Shown here: piece after piece, positions 52,912-62,189 of the stretch
How the letters are laid out: each line of letters opens with the position of its first letter
How positions within the stretch are numbered: the first letter of the stretch is position 1
From: Burkholderiales bacterium
GTDB taxonomy: Bacteria; Pseudomonadota; Gammaproteobacteria; Burkholderiales; Burkholderiaceae_D
Assembly (NCBI GenBank): GCA_016177875.1
Contig: JACOUL010000015.1
Span: 97,319-161,318 of the forward strand
Reading direction: 5' to 3'
Length of the DNA stretch: 64,000 nucleotides
Notes under the pieces: generated by a model
What the model was told of the DNA's origin: nothing
The model's input: only the letters and a program-made list of their open reading frames with translations
The model's database searches: none
Translations under genes and position numbers: made by a program

Positions 52912-53541
52912 TTAAGACAAGCCGATCCATGCCGGTGCAATGCTTGTGCCATGACCGGCGCCGTAACCGAAATAAATATTCAAACCGGCGACCGACTCAA
53001 GATAGCGCGCGTTTTTCAAAGAGCCGGCATTGATCGGCGCAAAGCCGATGCTATGAATTAATACATGCACTGTTTCCCGTGCGCGTTCGCTATCGGTTGC
53101 GTAAAACACAGGAACACGTTTGCCGTTTAGCTCAGGACCTTCCGCCAATACTTGAGCGAATACCGTATTAAACGCTTTCACCACTTGCGCGCCGGGCAGC
53201 GCCTTGGCAATTTCTTCGGCGGCCGAGGTGTCATGGCCTATCGTCAGGCCCATGTAATCGGCAGTCAGCGGATTGGTAATGTCGATGACGACTTTGCCCG
53301 CGAGATCGCCGAGAGACTTCAATGCAGCGATCGCATCCGCATAGCCCGTCGCAACGATGACGACATCAGAAGAACCTCGGGCTTGATCGACAGGCGCCGC
53401 CGTTACGTTGTCGAACTCGCGTGCCAATGCCCTTGCATTATCGAGATTGCGGGCGGTCACCGTGATTTGATGACCTGCTTTGGACAATTGTTTCACCAAG
53501 CCTTTGCCCATGTTGCCTGCGCCGACGACTGTGATTTTCAT
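52912..53541 (-). CDS. NAD(P)-binding reductase of the F420-oxidoreductase type
   Basis: 209 residues. The Rossmann start MKITVVGAGNMGKGLVKQLSKAGHQITVTARN and VVIVATGYADAIAALKSLGDLAGKVVIDITNPL fit the NADP oxidoreductase, coenzyme F420-dependent family. In bacteria without F420 these proteins use other acceptors that are mostly unknown. VVKAFNTVFAQVL and ESVAGLNIYFGYGAGHGTSIAP complete the pattern. It is divergent from a LysR regulator at 53673, which probably controls it. Confidence 0.88.
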   Translation of the reverse strand: MKITVVGAGNMGKGLVKQLSKAGHQITVTARNLDNARALAREFDNVTAAPVDQARGSSDVVIVATGYADAIAALKSLGDLAGKVVIDITNPLTADYMGLTIGHDTSAAEEIAKALPGAQVVKAFNTVFAQVLAEGPELNGKRVPVFYATDSERARETVHVLIHSIGFAPINAGSLKNARYLESVAGLNIYFGYGAGHGTSIAPAWIGLS

Positions 53542-53672
53542 GATATTTCCTTTCGTATCGAATGTTTCTTAAACAGGCTGCGACATCAAACAGCCAATGG
53601 AGTTACTTTACTTATTTTAAAAAATAAGATAAATATTAAAAATTATGATTATTTGTTTCAAATTTCGAGACA

Positions 53673-54572
53673 ATGGATAAATTTCAGGAGATGCAATCGT
53701 TTGTTGCGGTCGTCGATAGCGGGAGTTTCGTGCGCGCGGCAGAATCGCTGGATACGTCAAAGGCCGCGGTGTCGCGCCATGTTGCGGAGCTGGAGCAGCG
53801 GCTCGGCGCGCGCTTGCTGAACCGGACTACCCGCAAACTGTCGATGACGGATGAAGGCCAAGCTTTTTATCTGCGCTGCACGGATTTGCTCAATGCCCTG
53901 GACGAAGCGGAATCCGAGCTGAGCTCAAGAACGGGCGAAGCGGCCGGCCTATTGCGGATCAGCGCGCCGGTGACTTTCGGCATACTGCATTTGGCGCCGC
54001 TCTGGGGCGAGTTTCTCAGGCTGCATCCGAAAGTCACGTTCGACGTTTCCTTATCCGATCGAACGGTGGATCTGGTCGAAGATGGATTCGATGTGGCCAT
54101 ACGCATTTCCCGTTCGCCGCAGCAAAATCTGATTGCCCGCAAACTGGCATCGACGCGTATGGTCTTGTGCGCTTCACCGGGCTATTTGAAGCGGCACGGC
54201 ACGCCGAAACATCCTCCGGATCTCGCAAGCCATAACATTATTTCTTATTCTTACTGGTCGTCGCGCGATGAATGGGAATTCGTCGGTCCCGAAGGAGCAG
54301 TCTCCGTAAAGACGCGCCCCAGGCTACATGCCAATAGCGGCGATACTTGTCGAGCGGCTGCCTTGCAACACCAGGGCATCATCATGCAGCCCGATTTTTT
54401 AGTGTATGAGGATTTGCGGTCTGGAAGTTTGAAGCAAATCTTGTCGGCTTATCGCACTGTCGAAATCGATATTTACGCCGTCTACTCGTCAAGAAAGCAA
54501 TTGCCCTTGAGGCTGCGATACCTCATTGATTTTCTGGTGAAGGCATTTCGCAAACCGGTTTGGCAGGATTGA
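53673..54572 (+). CDS. LysR-family transcriptional regulator
   Basis: 299 residues. The N-terminal winged helix (MDKFQEMQSFVAVVDSGSFVRAAESLDTSKAAVSRHVAELEQRLGARLLNRTTRKLSMTDEG in pieces) is followed by a substrate-binding domain beginning LLRISAPVTFGILHLAPLW. It belongs to the large CrgA/DmlR-like branch found in Burkholderiales. The 131-bp divergent region shared with the reductase gene is AT-rich and should hold its operators. Reductase and dioxygenase are its likely targets; the ligand is unknown. Confidence 0.93.
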   Translation: MDKFQEMQSFVAVVDSGSFVRAAESLDTSKAAVSRHVAELEQRLGARLLNRTTRKLSMTDEGQAFYLRCTDLLNALDEAESELSSRTGEAAGLLRISAPVTFGILHLAPLWGEFLRLHPKVTFDVSLSDRTVDLVEDGFDVAIRISRSPQQNLIARKLASTRMVLCASPGYLKRHGTPKHPPDLASHNIISYSYWSSRDEWEFVGPEGAVSVKTRPRLHANSGDTCRAAALQHQGIIMQPDFLVYEDLRSGSLKQILSAYRTVEIDIYAVYSSRKQLPLRLRYLIDFLVKAFRKPVWQD

Positions 54573-54629
54573 AAATTGAATGAGCGGCTACGGATTGCCA
54601 TTGAACATCCTTTCTATAGGAGGTTGATT

Positions 54630-54686
54630 GTGCAATATCCGCATGGCATGATTGCCTGGCAATACGGCAAAGAAAACAAACAATAA
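54630..54686 (+). CDS. Possible 18-residue peptide with a perfect ribosome-binding site
   Basis: AGGAGG (54619-54624) lies five bases before GTG 54630, which opens a frame of 18 codons, MQYPHGMIAWQYGKENKQ, ending at TAA 54686. The spacing is ideal, and the next gene starts 33 bases later. It may be a leader peptide or tiny protein acting on the DUF805 gene. No family is known and it could also be chance. Confidence 0.4.
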   Translation: MQYPHGMIAWQYGKENKQ

Positions 54687-54719
54687 AAGGAATTTCTCTG
54701 TTCCTGGGGGATATATCGT

Positions 54720-56120
54720 ATGTCTGAAAACGCATCCATTTTTCTTACGGGCGAAATATTGCCCGGCTTTCTAAAAGAGGATGTTGTTCCCGCTCTTGCT
54801 CGCTTACTTAAGACGGATGAACGAAAAGCGGCGTCGCTCTTGATCGGGCGTGAGACGTTAATCAAGCGAAATGCCTCCCTCGGTGACGTTGACCGCTATT
54901 TGGCGGCTTTTCGCAAAGTAGGTGCGGTCGCGCGGACCGATCTAATCAATACGCCGTCTGCTTCTACTCCTCCTGCCGACAAAGTTAATGCGCCGCTTTC
55001 TTCGCCGATCACACCTGCCTCGACGCAAACGCCTCAGGCACATCAAGGGTTAGCGCTTGCTACTGCCTGGTCAAAACCGGGTGAAGAAGCTGAACAAGTA
55101 ACGCACCCTTCAGGAAAAAGCGCGGTGCAGGCAGTAGGCGCAAGCACGCCGCCTCAGGAAATCTCGCCAAGAGCAACTGGCGGGAGGGCGACGGAAGTCG
55201 AACGTGATGATGACGTATATCCGCCTGTCTATGCCGAGGCTTCTGTTTTTGGTCTATCGGCGCAAGGGAGAATCGGCCGGCTGCGCTACATGGCCTATTT
55301 TTGGCCGACGATGGGATTGCTGACGATAGCAGGAATTTTATCGGCTTTGATTGCGCCTAAGATGGCGCCCGCAAGTCTCGGCGCGGGCGTTATTACCTTA
55401 GTGATTGTCTTCGGCATATTGTTGATTTGGATGACCTTTCGCGTGATGGCCATGCGCTTGCACGACCTAAACAGGAGTGGAAAGTGGGTGCTCTTGCCGA
55501 TTTTTATCTCCGCAATGGCGGGCGCGACAAACTCGCCGCGCGTGATAGCGGCCGCATCCGTATTGTTCTGGATATTGTCAATCGCCTTGATGCTGTGGCC
55601 GGGCGCGGAAGAAGATAACGACTACGGTCCGCCGGCAGGGCCGAATACAGATTTGGTTTATATCGGGGCTGCTGCGTATGTTGCGTTTTGGGCTTTGGGC
55701 ATTGTGGGAGTGATGAAGTATGGAGAGTACGCGAAGAGCCGTCTTCCTCACGCTTCAGGCGAAGCTTCGAATGGCGTCTCACAAAGCATGCAAGCGGATG
55801 CGCTGATGCAGAATTATGCGCAGCAGCTCAACGCAAGAACGCCCGTTATGATCAGTTCGATGATCAAACTCGATAAAGTCGAGTACGTGGATAAAGTTCT
55901 TCAGTATAAAGCGACAATACAGGGTAAAGGATTGATCATCACAGATGAAAAAATCGCGTCGATAAAAAAATCGATGCTGAGCGCCTATTGTGGTCAAGAT
56001 AAGAAGGCGACGCTGTTTCCCGAATATAAGGTGGCGACGGACTTCGTCTTCCGCTATCAGGTTTCGACATGGGACTACGATACCTTTACGATTAAATTTT
56101 CTCCGGAAAACTGCGCCTGA
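54720..56120 (+). CDS. DUF805 membrane protein with long N-terminal extension
   Basis: 466 residues. The N-terminus (about 1-80, ILPGFLKEDVVPALARLLKTDERKAASLLIG) looks like a small helical domain and is followed by a Pro/Ala/Thr-rich linker to about 170. A DUF805 domain (about 178-330) has AQGRIGRLRYMAYFW, MAMRLHDLNRSGKWVLL and four membrane helices. A C-terminal periplasmic or cytosolic part with two Cys (SAYCGQDKK, SPENCA) follows a further helix. DUF805 proteins have no known function. The tiny frame at 54630 sits directly upstream. Confidence 0.82.
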   Translation: MSENASIFLTGEILPGFLKEDVVPALARLLKTDERKAASLLIGRETLIKRNASLGDVDRYLAAFRKVGAVARTDLINTPSASTPPADKVNAPLSSPITPASTQTPQAHQGLALATAWSKPGEEAEQVTHPSGKSAVQAVGASTPPQEISPRATGGRATEVERDDDVYPPVYAEASVFGLSAQGRIGRLRYMAYFWPTMGLLTIAGILSALIAPKMAPASLGAGVITLVIVFGILLIWMTFRVMAMRLHDLNRSGKWVLLPIFISAMAGATNSPRVIAAASVLFWILSIALMLWPGAEEDNDYGPPAGPNTDLVYIGAAAYVAFWALGIVGVMKYGEYAKSRLPHASGEASNGVSQSMQADALMQNYAQQLNARTPVMISSMIKLDKVEYVDKVLQYKATIQGKGLIITDEKIASIKKSMLSAYCGQDKKATLFPEYKVATDFVFRYQVSTWDYDTFTIKFSPENCA

Positions 56121-56195
56121 TTTTATGACGCGTTATCGGCGGGCTCTTCGAGACATTATTTCGCGGAGCAAGACGTTTAATGCAATACATCTAGA

Positions 56196-56227
56196 AGCAC
56201 AGGCATCAAGCAGCACAGGCATCGAGC
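56196..56227. repeat. Two tandem 16-bp repeats
   Basis: AGCACAGGCATCAAGC (56196-56211) is followed directly by AGCACAGGCATCGAGC (56212-56227), differing at one base. They lie in the 222-bp region before the chemoreceptor gene. They may be a regulator site or a simple duplication. Confidence 0.8.
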
Positions 56228-56342
56228 TTCCATCGAATTCGAATGCCAATATTTTCCGAATGTCATAAAACGTTCATTGCAGCGTCACAATCGCATTGCA
56301 CAATTTCATCGACGATTAGGTCTTTTACGTTGGGAAATTGAT

Positions 56343-58445
56343 ATGCATTTTTTGTTCGCGCCTGCCGTGAAATTGATGCAGCGCTTGCGCTTGCTGCCAA
56401 AATTTTTTGTCGTCTCGCTGATTTTCACGCTGCCGCTGCTGGCGGTGTCAGCGTTGCTGGTCAACGAGTTGAACAAGTCGATCACTGCCGCCCATCAGGA
56501 AAAATATGGCGTGCAGCTGATACAGCAAACAGAAAATCTGATCAGGCAATTGCAAACGCATCGCGCTTATCGGCACATGGTTTTGTCGGGCAATGCATCC
56601 GCCAAAGAAGAGGCGGCCCGCAGCCGTACCGTCATCAATGAGAGTTGGAGCGTATTGACGCGGCAAATGGCTGCCAACCCGGAGCTGCACGATAAAACGC
56701 TGTGGAAGGAAATCGATCAGAGCTGGCAAGCCGTGCAGGCAATGCCGGATGATCTCAAGGCCGGCGACAGCAGCAAACGCCACTCACTCTTGATCGAGAA
56801 ACTCTATAAGCATGTCGCCATGATCGCGGATCGATCCGGCCTGACGCTCGATCCGGAAGTGGATGCCTATTACCTGGTGGGATTGTTTTCCAAATCGCTT
56901 CCAGAAATTGCGGAAGGATTGTCCGAAGTGGCCGGACGCGGCGCGTCTTATATCGATACCGCTTTACTGGAGCCGAATGAAGACGTCATGCTCAATTCGG
57001 CGGTGATGATTGCGCGGCGCGATTTGACCAAGCTTGTATCGCATACCGAAGCCATGTTCCGCGCCAATCCGGAATCGAAACCGGCGCTTGAGCCGCATCT
57101 GGCGTCGGTAAAAGTTGCCTTGGCTTTTCTGGAGCGCGCCAAAAACGAAGTGCTGAATGCCTATAACCAGTCCGGCGGCAGCGGGTTCGCATCCGCCGGC
57201 ATGCAAAGCGTTGACAAGCTATATGCATTTGCATCCGCATCGGGAGCGATGCTTGACAAGGCCTTGGATGAAAGAATAGAAAAATGCGTCACTCGCCGCA
57301 ACTTGGTGATTTTGTCCGTCATGTTGTTGCTTGCGATGGGAGCATATCTGTTGGCCGGGTTCTATGCGTCTTTCACATCGGACGTTAAGGCATTGAGTCT
57401 CGCGGTGGAGAAGGCGGCAAGCGGCGATCTGACCGCCCGGATTTCATCGGAGGGGCGCGATGAGATAGCCGAATTGCTGAATGCGTTCGGCGAAATGAAC
57501 GAAGGATTGGCGAAAATGGTGGAGCAAGTGCGTATCGGCACGGAAGCCATTGCGGCCGCTTCCCACGAAATCGCAAGCGGCAACGCCGACCTGTCTTTGC
57601 GTACCGAGGAGCAGGCCGTCGCGCTTCAGCAAACAGCCGTATCGATGGACAGCATGATTCAGACCGTGCTGGAAAACGCCGGCAGGGCATGCCAGGCAAA
57701 TGAAGTGGTGATGTCCGCTTCCGACATGGCGCGCAAGGGCGGCGCCGTGGTGGCAAGGGCAGTGGAAACCATGGGGTCCATTTCTCAATCCTCGAAAAAA
57801 ATCGGCGACATCATTAGCGTTATCGACGGCATCGCCTTTCAGACCAACATCCTTGCGCTGAACGCCGCGGTTGAGGCGGCTCACGCCGGCGAAGGAGGCA
57901 AGGGTTTCGGCGTCGTCGCGTCGGAAGTGCGCAACCTCGCGCACCGTACAGCCGCCGCCGCCAAGGAAATCAAGCTGCTGATTCTCGAATCCGCCGACAA
58001 AGCCGACGCCGGAAGCAAGCAGATCAACGAAGCCGGATCGACGATGAATGACGTGGTCAGTTCCGTCAAGAAGGCGACCACGATCATGCACGAGATTTCG
58101 TCCGCGAGCGACGAGCAAAGCAGGGGCGTGGAGAGTGTTACACAGGCAGTGTCGCAAATGGATGCCCTCACCATGCAAAATGCCGCGATGGTGCAACAGG
58201 CCGCCGCGGCGGCAAAGAGCATGCTCGATCAGGCCAAGGTTTTATCCAAAGCCGTCTCGGCATTTCGGATCGAAGAAAGCAATGCGCCGCGCATTGGTCT
58301 AAGCGTGTTGGAAAATATTGTCGCGCTGCCGGCCGAGCGTAACAGCGAGGAAAATAAAAGAGAAATCGGTGACCGGCGCGCCGCCGCTTATCAAAAGGCG
58401 GCGCTCGCCGTGGCGGGCGACAGCGATTGGAAAGAGTATCGATGA
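56343..58445 (+). CDS. Methyl-accepting chemotaxis protein
   Basis: 700 residues from ATG 56343; the frame extends upstream, but the first membrane helix ([23 protein letters not shown]) fits this start. A periplasmic ligand domain of about 270 residues, a second helix ([24 protein letters not shown]), HAMP (about 355-405) and the signalling tip [38 protein letters not shown] follow. It should signal through CheW and CheA. The CheW-like gene starts 27 bases after it. The ligand is unknown. Confidence 0.94.
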   Translation: MHFLFAPAVKLMQRLRLLPKFFVVSLIFTLPLLAVSALLVNELNKSITAAHQEKYGVQLIQQTENLIRQLQTHRAYRHMVLSGNASAKEEAARSRTVINESWSVLTRQMAANPELHDKTLWKEIDQSWQAVQAMPDDLKAGDSSKRHSLLIEKLYKHVAMIADRSGLTLDPEVDAYYLVGLFSKSLPEIAEGLSEVAGRGASYIDTALLEPNEDVMLNSAVMIARRDLTKLVSHTEAMFRANPESKPALEPHLASVKVALAFLERAKNEVLNAYNQSGGSGFASAGMQSVDKLYAFASASGAMLDKALDERIEKCVTRRNLVILSVMLLLAMGAYLLAGFYASFTSDVKALSLAVEKAASGDLTARISSEGRDEIAELLNAFGEMNEGLAKMVEQVRIGTEAIAAASHEIASGNADLSLRTEEQAVALQQTAVSMDSMIQTVLENAGRACQANEVVMSASDMARKGGAVVARAVETMGSISQSSKKIGDIISVIDGIAFQTNILALNAAVEAAHAGEGGKGFGVVASEVRNLAHRTAAAAKEIKLLILESADKADAGSKQINEAGSTMNDVVSSVKKATTIMHEISSASDEQSRGVESVTQAVSQMDALTMQNAAMVQQAAAAAKSMLDQAKVLSKAVSAFRIEESNAPRIGLSVLENIVALPAERNSEENKREIGDRRAAAYQKAALAVAGDSDWKEYR

Positions 58446-58472
58446 AACGTGTTCTACCGAATGAGGGAAAAT

Positions 58473-58982
58473 ATGCAGACAAGTGAAATTCAAAGCGCCT
58501 TTACCGGTGCAGGAAAAGGCTTGGATCGGTCCGATCAGCAAATCACGGATTTCCTGGCTTTTCTTTTGGGAGAAGACGCATGCTGCATCGACTTTGAGAA
58601 GGTGTGCGACTTGATTACGTGCGATGCCGAATCGGACGTGATCGCCGGCTTGACGCAGACCAAAAGCCTGGTGGATTACCAAGGAATTCGATTGCCGGTA
58701 GTCGACATGAGACTCGGCACTGCTCCCGGCAACGAGGAGGCTTGCACGCCGATCTTGGTGGTTCTTCAACTGGATGCAGGCCTGGTAGGCATGATTGTCG
58801 ACGGCGTTACCGGTGTATGCAGGCTGACTGCTGCGCAGATCAGCCCGGTTCCCGATTCGCCGATCTTATCGGGCTTCGATTATTTCAAGGGGCTCGCGCT
58901 CGATGAAGACAGGATGCTGATTGTCGTGGATGTCGAGCATCTCATGTCGTATTTCAACATGGACTTCGCTAGCTTGGCTTGA
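58473..58982 (+). CDS. CheW-like coupling protein paired with the receptor
   Basis: 169 residues from ATG 58473 with GAGGGAAAAT upstream; an in-frame GTG at 58449 is less likely. The CheW domain is recognisable: LAFLLGEDACCIDFEKVCDLI, YQGIRLPVVDMRLGT, PILVVLQLDAGLVGMIVDGVTGVCRL and FKGLALDEDRMLIVVDVEHLM. It is divergent from the orphan CheW at 4782. Placement directly after a receptor gene suggests a dedicated coupling protein for that receptor. Confidence 0.87.
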   Translation: MQTSEIQSAFTGAGKGLDRSDQQITDFLAFLLGEDACCIDFEKVCDLITCDAESDVIAGLTQTKSLVDYQGIRLPVVDMRLGTAPGNEEACTPILVVLQLDAGLVGMIVDGVTGVCRLTAAQISPVPDSPILSGFDYFKGLALDEDRMLIVVDVEHLMSYFNMDFASLA

Positions 58983-59222
58983 CGAGACGCCGTTTCCGCC
59001 GCTCATAGAAGCGTGTCACTTGCCGTTGCTGTCGAATACCGTTAGCGTCCATCCTCTCCCGATGAATATTTTGAAACCATCCTATTGCTCGTTTTTTACG
59101 GGAAGATGACTCCCGGAAAGATGGCCGCAGATTTCACGTATTTGTCACGGCAAATTCATCGATCTGTAACATTGATCGCCGATACTCATGTCATTAGTGC
59201 TTATTCCTCATGGGAGGCGGTC
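58983..59222. other. 240-bp region before the exported peptide and phnE-like genes
   Basis: The Pho-box-like array at 59131-59170 is the only clear signal here. No gene is seen. Confidence 0.55.
59131..59186 (+). promoter_or_regulatory. Pho-box-like array and -10 for the phnE-like operon
   Basis: Four heptamers at an exact 11-bp period resemble the PhoB half-site CTGTCAY: ATTTCAC (59131), TTGTCAC (59142), AATTCAT (59153) and CTGTAAC (59164). A -10-like GATACT (59181-59186) starts ten bases after the last one, the spacing usual for PhoB-activated promoters. The downstream phosphonate-type permease fits Pho control. Confidence 0.5.
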
Positions 59223-59381
59223 ATGATTGCTAGAAATCTTCTGGGTTGTTTGTTCGGCTTGGCACTGGCGGCTGTCATCGGCTTTTCGCAGGAGGCCAAG
59301 AGCGTGGCGAAGATCGACTCCGAGACCGGCTCCGCCGGCCTGGCGGCTAAGTCGCGCCCTGTCACGGCTGCGGCACGATGA
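59223..59381 (+). CDS. Small exported peptide
   Basis: 52 residues from ATG 59223, with GGGAGGCGG upstream. MIARNLLGCLFGLALAAVIGFS is a signal peptide or membrane anchor; the rest (KSVAKIDSETGSAGLAAKSRPVTAAAR) is short and polar. It ends 21 bases before the PhnE-like gene and probably shares its transcript. No family is recognised. Confidence 0.6.
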   Translation: MIARNLLGCLFGLALAAVIGFSQEAKSVAKIDSETGSAGLAAKSRPVTAAAR

Positions 59382-59402
59382 TCCGGAATCAAGGGTGATG
59401 AG

Positions 59403-60173
59403 ATGTTGGGTAAACAAGAACTGCAGGCGCCGTTTCAACTACACCAGACCTCTCGTAAAGAGTTTGTTAAAAACCTGGTTTGGGGCGTACTGCTCGCTTT
59501 ACTCGCGGTTTCTTGGCAGGGGGCGGATATGCGGCCCCTGGAGTTGTTGACGGATGGCGCCGAGAAGCTAAAGTACGCAGCGAGTTTTTTTCCGCCTGAT
59601 TTTCATCTGTGGTCCAATTATTTGGACGAATTGATCGAGACATTCCAGATGGCGTTGTGGGGTACGGCCTTGGGCACATTGTTTGCCATCCCGTTGGGCC
59701 TACTCATGGCATCCAATGTAACGCCATGGTGGATTAATCGGCCGGTGCGCGGCTTGATGGATGCGGCCGGCGCCATCAATGAAGTGGTGCTGGCGATGTT
59801 GTTTGTCGTCGCTGTCGGCTTGGGGCCGTTTGCAGGCGTATTGGCATTGTTCGTAGCGACGGCGGGCGTGCTTTCCACGCTGTTTGCCGAATCGCTTCAG
59901 ACGATGGATCCGAAAAAGGTTTTATTTGTTTCAAATGTGTTGCCTCACGTTGCGCAACAGTGGACATCGTTGATATTTGAACGGCTTCGATCCAATTTTC
60001 GCATGGCAACCGTAGTAGGCTTGGTTGGCGCCGGCGGCATTGGCGTCACCTTGTGGGAAATCATCCGTGAATATCGGTTCGATCGGACTTGCGCGGTACT
60101 CGTCATGACTGTGCTTGCCGTTGCCCTAGTGGATTTTCTTACCGTTCGAGCACGGAAAATTCTATTAAACTGA
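59403..60173 (+). CDS. PhnE-like phosphonate ABC transporter permease (orphan)
   Basis: 256 residues with about six membrane helices. FQMALWGTALGTLFAIPLGLLMASN, AINEVVLAMLFVVAVGLGPFAGVLALFVATAGVLSTLFAESLQTMDPK and MATVVGLVGAGGIGVTLWEIIREY identify the PhnE family, inner-membrane partner of PhnC (ATPase) and PhnD (binding protein). Neither partner is in the window. After MDPK the sequence goes straight to KVLFVSNVLPHVAQQWTS; the usual stretch of the coupling (EAA) loop, remembered as VEGIRATGAS-like, seems absent. That would impair contact with PhnC, so transport activity is doubtful. Confidence 0.82.
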   Translation: MLGKQELQAPFQLHQTSRKEFVKNLVWGVLLALLAVSWQGADMRPLELLTDGAEKLKYAASFFPPDFHLWSNYLDELIETFQMALWGTALGTLFAIPLGLLMASNVTPWWINRPVRGLMDAAGAINEVVLAMLFVVAVGLGPFAGVLALFVATAGVLSTLFAESLQTMDPKKVLFVSNVLPHVAQQWTSLIFERLRSNFRMATVVGLVGAGGIGVTLWEIIREYRFDRTCAVLVMTVLAVALVDFLTVRARKILLN

Positions 60174-60212
60174 CGCCGCCGGCATTCCAAACGTTTTGCG
60201 CCTAAAGTGCGG

Positions 60213-62102
60213 CTAGCGAATTTCGCGTCGTTCGACAAACAGGCTGTTGCCGTGAACTGTCTTGGACTGTTTCTTGGCTTCGGCTGCAGCAGCAGCGATC
60301 TGATAGCTGGATAGAGCGCGCCCGGCATCGACCTTCACCACGCCCAGCGATAGGCTGGCGAGCGGATGGAATACCTGGTTGCCGCGCCGGTCTTCGCTGA
60401 CATAGCCGTCGCGCGCGCGATCTTCTTCGTTATAGAAATGCGGAATCGCTTCGCTAAAGGATTGCAGGATAGCTTGGCAGCGAATTTCCCAATCGGTGCT
60501 GCCGAATAGAATGATGAAATCGTCTCCGCCCACATGGCCGAGAAAATCCACGCCGGCCACGCAATGCTGGGCCAGGATATTGCCGGTTAGTCGAATCACG
60601 TCGTCGCCGCGCCGATAACCGTAGACATCGTTGAAAGGCTTGAAGTGATCGATGTCGCAGTAGCATACGTAAAATTCCTTGTCGCTTGCCACGCGCCGGT
60701 CGATTTCTTCATTGATCGGCACGTTGCCCGGCAATTGCGTCAGCGGATTGGCGTAGCGTGCGGCGATGATCTGCATCTGCGTGATTTCGCGCATGACGTC
60801 CTGGCTGGAGCCGATGCCGATGTAGTGGCCGCTATCGGTGATGACAAAGCCGTTGGAAAGGTGATGCGTTTCGCTGGCGACGATCGCCAAGCTCAATTCT
60901 TGTAAACTGATTTTTTTGTCGACGATCAAAGGATCGGGCGTCATCAAAACAGTACAGGAGCGCTTCCCGAACAATTCGCGCTGAAACGGGCGTGCCAGGC
61001 GGTCGATGAATTGGTGCCGATTGATCAGGCCGACCGGTGCGCCGTCCTTCACCACCGGCAGCACTTCCAGGCTGGCGTCGGCAGCAAGGAGTTCGTAGAC
61101 CTGGTTGGTCGACATATCGGGCGCGAGCACCGGCACGATGCGCAGCAATGTCAGTGCGGTAGGCATGTTGAATCCCCGCGTGCTTTCGATGCGGACCAGC
61201 GCCGCATTGAGTTCCAGGCGTTTGACCAGTTCCGCATCGATTGCGGATGCGGGCTGCGGATCCGGCCGCGCAATGTGGTAACCCTGGCCGCAAGCCACGC
61301 CCAATTCTTGCAACACCTGCAATTCGAACGGCGTTTCAATGCCTTCGGCGATGGTGATGGTGCCGGATTTTCCCGCAATCAGTTGGATCGATTGCACGAA
61401 TTGCAGCTTGACCGGATCGCGGTCGATGCCCTGGATGAAGTGCATATCGATCTTGACGAAATCCGGCTTGATTTCCGACCATAGCCGCAGGCTGGAGAAG
61501 CCTTCGCCGAGGTCGTCGATGGCAATCTGAAAGCCGATGGCACGGCAACCGCGCAGCACGTCGCGCATTTGCTGATAATCCTGCGTGGCTTGATTTTCGG
61601 TCAGCTCCAGAACGATGCGGTTCGGCGCGAGGGCGATTTTTTCGAGATATTCCATCTTCTCGAATGCCATGCCGGCCTCGATCAGGCATTCCGGGCTGAT
61701 GTTGATAAAGATTTTTCCCGGCAGCGCCAGCTCGACGAAGCGCGCCAGGATGATTTCGCGGCACAGTTTTTCGAGCAAGGCCGTCAATTTGTGTTCGCGC
61801 GCGGCGTTGAACAGGTGGAAGGGCGAATGCAATGGACTTCCTTCCGGTCCGCGAATCAATCCCTCATAGCCGATCAGCTCGCTGCGCTTCAAATCGATGA
61901 TGGGTTGGAACACCGCGCGCAGCGAGCGCGTATGCAGAATGCGTGAAAGTTCCAAAAGAATTTCGTCGTTCTGCAGCTCGGAAAACGCGGAGAGTTGTGC
62001 CGGATCGGGCAGCGGCAAATCGAGCGGCAGGATATTCTGTCCGCCCTTCGGCATGGCAGTGGCGGACATGTTATTGCTCGGCTGATGTGCAATGGACAAC
62101 AT
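60213..62102 (-). CDS. EAL-CBS-GGDEF protein
   Basis: 629 residues; GGGAGAAGATC before ATG 62102. An EAL domain comes first (about 45-290) with GYEGLIRGP (EGL in place of EAL), NISPECL, ELTENQ, DDLGEGFSSL and IAEGIET. Two CBS-like repeats (about 325-450) could bind an adenine nucleotide. The GGDEF domain (about 460-610) reads GGDDF and has no RxxD inhibitory site. The domain order EAL-CBS-GGDEF is a known family type. Activity of either end is uncertain. It has no membrane segment and is convergent with the PhnE-like gene. Confidence 0.92.
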   Translation of the reverse strand: MLSIAHQPSNNMSATAMPKGGQNILPLDLPLPDPAQLSAFSELQNDEILLELSRILHTRSLRAVFQPIIDLKRSELIGYEGLIRGPEGSPLHSPFHLFNAAREHKLTALLEKLCREIILARFVELALPGKIFINISPECLIEAGMAFEKMEYLEKIALAPNRIVLELTENQATQDYQQMRDVLRGCRAIGFQIAIDDLGEGFSSLRLWSEIKPDFVKIDMHFIQGIDRDPVKLQFVQSIQLIAGKSGTITIAEGIETPFELQVLQELGVACGQGYHIARPDPQPASAIDAELVKRLELNAALVRIESTRGFNMPTALTLLRIVPVLAPDMSTNQVYELLAADASLEVLPVVKDGAPVGLINRHQFIDRLARPFQRELFGKRSCTVLMTPDPLIVDKKISLQELSLAIVASETHHLSNGFVITDSGHYIGIGSSQDVMREITQMQIIAARYANPLTQLPGNVPINEEIDRRVASDKEFYVCYCDIDHFKPFNDVYGYRRGDDVIRLTGNILAQHCVAGVDFLGHVGGDDFIILFGSTDWEIRCQAILQSFSEAIPHFYNEEDRARDGYVSEDRRGNQVFHPLASLSLGVVKVDAGRALSSYQIAAAAAEAKKQSKTVHGNSLFVERREIR

Positions 62103-62189
62103 GATCTTCTCCCTTATTCGTATCGGATCGAAGTGCTGTCATGTCATCCTAAAACCGGAATATGACTGTGTGATGTCCTATTTTAATAT

